Part shown: positions 63,052-64,000 of the stretch, one piece after another
Layout: every line of letters starts with the position of its first letter
How positions within the stretch are numbered: the stretch's first letter is position 1
NCBI GenBank assembly: GCA_031292575.1
Contig: JARLGX010000008.1
Location: 1-64,000 of the forward strand
Length of the DNA: 64,000 nucleotides
DNA from: Paludibacter sp.
Lineage (GTDB): Bacteria > Bacteroidota > Bacteroidia > Bacteroidales > Paludibacteraceae
Direction: 5' to 3'
The notes under the pieces: model-generated
What the model saw: the letters and a program-made list of their open reading frames with translations, nothing else
What the model was told of the DNA's origin: nothing
Databases searched by the model: none
Program-made: the position numbers and the translations under genes

Positions 63052-64000
63052 TTGATAACAAATTCCGACATAAATTCCCTCGACACTTCAGAGTATGTAG
63101 AAGTGATTGGCGCACGGGTTCACAACCTAAAAAATATCGATGTTTCCATTCCGCGCGATGCGTTGACGGTAATTACCGGCTTGAGTGGCAGTGGAAAATC
63201 ATCACTCGCTTTCGATACCATTTTTGCTGAAGGGCAACGCCGTTATATTGAGACGTTCTCCGCTTATGCACGTAGTTTCCTTGGTAATATGGAACGCCCT
63301 GATGTGGATAAAATCACCGGATTAAGCCCGGTTATTTCCATCGAACAAAAAACCACGAACAAAAATCCTCGGTCCACCGTAGGAACCACCACCGAAATTT
63401 ACGACTTTCTACGTTTGCTTTTTGCCCGTGCTGGCGAAGCATTTTCGTACGTTACAGGTGAAAAAATGGTGAAATATTCCGAAGATCAGATTGTAGATTT
63501 GATTTTGAAAGATTATGAAAGTAAAAAAATGTTTCTGCTTGCTCCGTTAGTTCGCGGACGTAAAGGACATTACAAAGAATTATTTGAACAAATCCGTAAA
63601 AAAGGATATCTGAATGTTCGCATTGATGGTGAAATACGTGAAGCTACTCATGGACTAAAATTAGACCGATATAAAAATCACGACATTGAGGTAGTCATAG
63701 ATAAATTAGTTGTTTCCGAGAAAGATCGCAAACGGCTGAAAGAATCGATGCAAAAAGCCATGCAGCAAGGCAGCGGTATTGTGATGTTGCTCGAAAAAGA
63801 CAATGACGAAGCACGTTATTTCAGTAAAATGCTAATGTGTCCAACCAGTGGTATTTCGTATGACGAACCAGCACCACATAATTTTTCGTTTAACTCACCG
63901 CACGGTGCTTGCCCTCGTTGCAAAGGACTTGGTTTTGTAAACCAAATTGACATGGATAAAATTGTTCCCGATAAAACTCTGAACATTTTCAATGGAGCAA
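63052..64000 (+). CDS. uvrA: excinuclease ABC subunit A (5' part)
   Basis: The gene runs off the right end of the window; about 316 residues are present. UvrA is the damage-recognition ATPase of nucleotide-excision repair. Visible are [16 protein letters not shown], Walker [16 protein letters not shown], the [18 protein letters not shown] block, [20 protein letters not shown] and the first zinc-finger Cys pair (CPRCKGLG). No ATG exists in frame, so TTG at 63052 is the likely start. The gene reads away from aminopeptidase P. Confidence 0.95.
   Translation, partial: MITNSDINSLDTSEYVEVIGARVHNLKNIDVSIPRDALTVITGLSGSGKSSLAFDTIFAEGQRRYIETFSAYARSFLGNMERPDVDKITGLSPVISIEQKTTNKNPRSTVGTTTEIYDFLRLLFARAGEAFSYVTGEKMVKYSEDQIVDLILKDYESKKMFLLAPLVRGRKGHYKELFEQIRKKGYLNVRIDGEIREATHGLKLDRYKNHDIEVVIDKLVVSEKDRKRLKESMQKAMQQGSGIVMLLEKDNDEARYFSKMLMCPTSGISYDEPAPHNFSFNSPHGACPRCKGLGFVNQIDMDKIVPDKTLNIFNGA

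Noticed and set aside
62955-63230. 91-codon gene on the plus strand
   Set aside because: It is an alternative frame over the uvrA start; the uvrA frame shows unmistakable Walker A and UvrA signatures.

Overview
The window comes from the chromosome of a Bacteroidota bacterium, most likely order Bacteroidales or Marinilabiliales. Markers of this phylum are the porU-porV pair of the type IX secretion system, a TPP-riboswitch-controlled TonB receptor, a Rex repressor, a DUF3467 protein, TAnnTTTG-type promoter -7 elements in front of many genes, and a gene set that fits synthesis of capnine-type sulfonolipids. The genus cannot be fixed from the sequence alone. DNA is AT-rich throughout, and visibly more so at about 44.9-50.7 kb.

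Layout. 1-1.1 kb: palindromic repeats, a possible toxin tail, a small membrane protein and a MITE-like inverted-repeat element. 1.1-14.8 kb (minus strand): thiamin-type TonB receptor with TPP riboswitch, ComM/YifB ATPase, PagL-like outer-membrane protein, peroxiredoxin, ispF, porV, porU, a FAH-family hydrolase and rex. 14.9-19.8 kb (plus): leuS, a YitT-family membrane protein and a glycosyltransferase. 19.9-30.7 kb (minus): a surface-polysaccharide cluster of nine genes lying directly downstream of gltX. 30.8-33.9 kb (minus): tsf, rpsB, rpsI, rplM. 34.1-41.4 kb: DNA glycosylase, two GH13 glycosidases, an MFS transporter, a DUF3467 protein and a membrane LytTR regulator. 41.4-44.3 kb: a repeat-rich zone with a 43-bp tandem array of about eleven units, CCCCTAAAGGGG-type repeats and one protein of unknown function. 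44.9-50.7 kb: a compact six-gene operon (radical SAM enzyme, two related ParB-like proteins, a PD-(D/E)XK nuclease, an SNF2-type helicase, an orphan protein). 51-54.1 kb: small accessory genes scattered among REP-type palindromes, with a GNAT gene remnant cut by one of them. 54.4-58.9 kb: a four-gene lipid operon resembling capB-capA-capC plus a VOC-fold protein. 58.9-64 kb: tRNA-Leu, a DUF3108 protein, queF, aminopeptidase P and the 5' part of uvrA.

How it fits together. PorU and PorV deliver and attach type IX cargo at the cell surface. The polysaccharide cluster contains the flippase, UDP-GlcNAc 2-epimerase and glycosyltransferases needed for a surface glycan. The lipid operon would make the unusual sulfonolipid base of the envelope. 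The most system-like unexplained object is the 44.9-50.7 kb operon. It joins a radical-SAM chemistry module to ParB-like proteins, a nuclease and a helicase, and near-identical motifs lie just outside both ends. A DNA-modification/defence or phage-derived role is a reasonable hypothesis, but it is inference.
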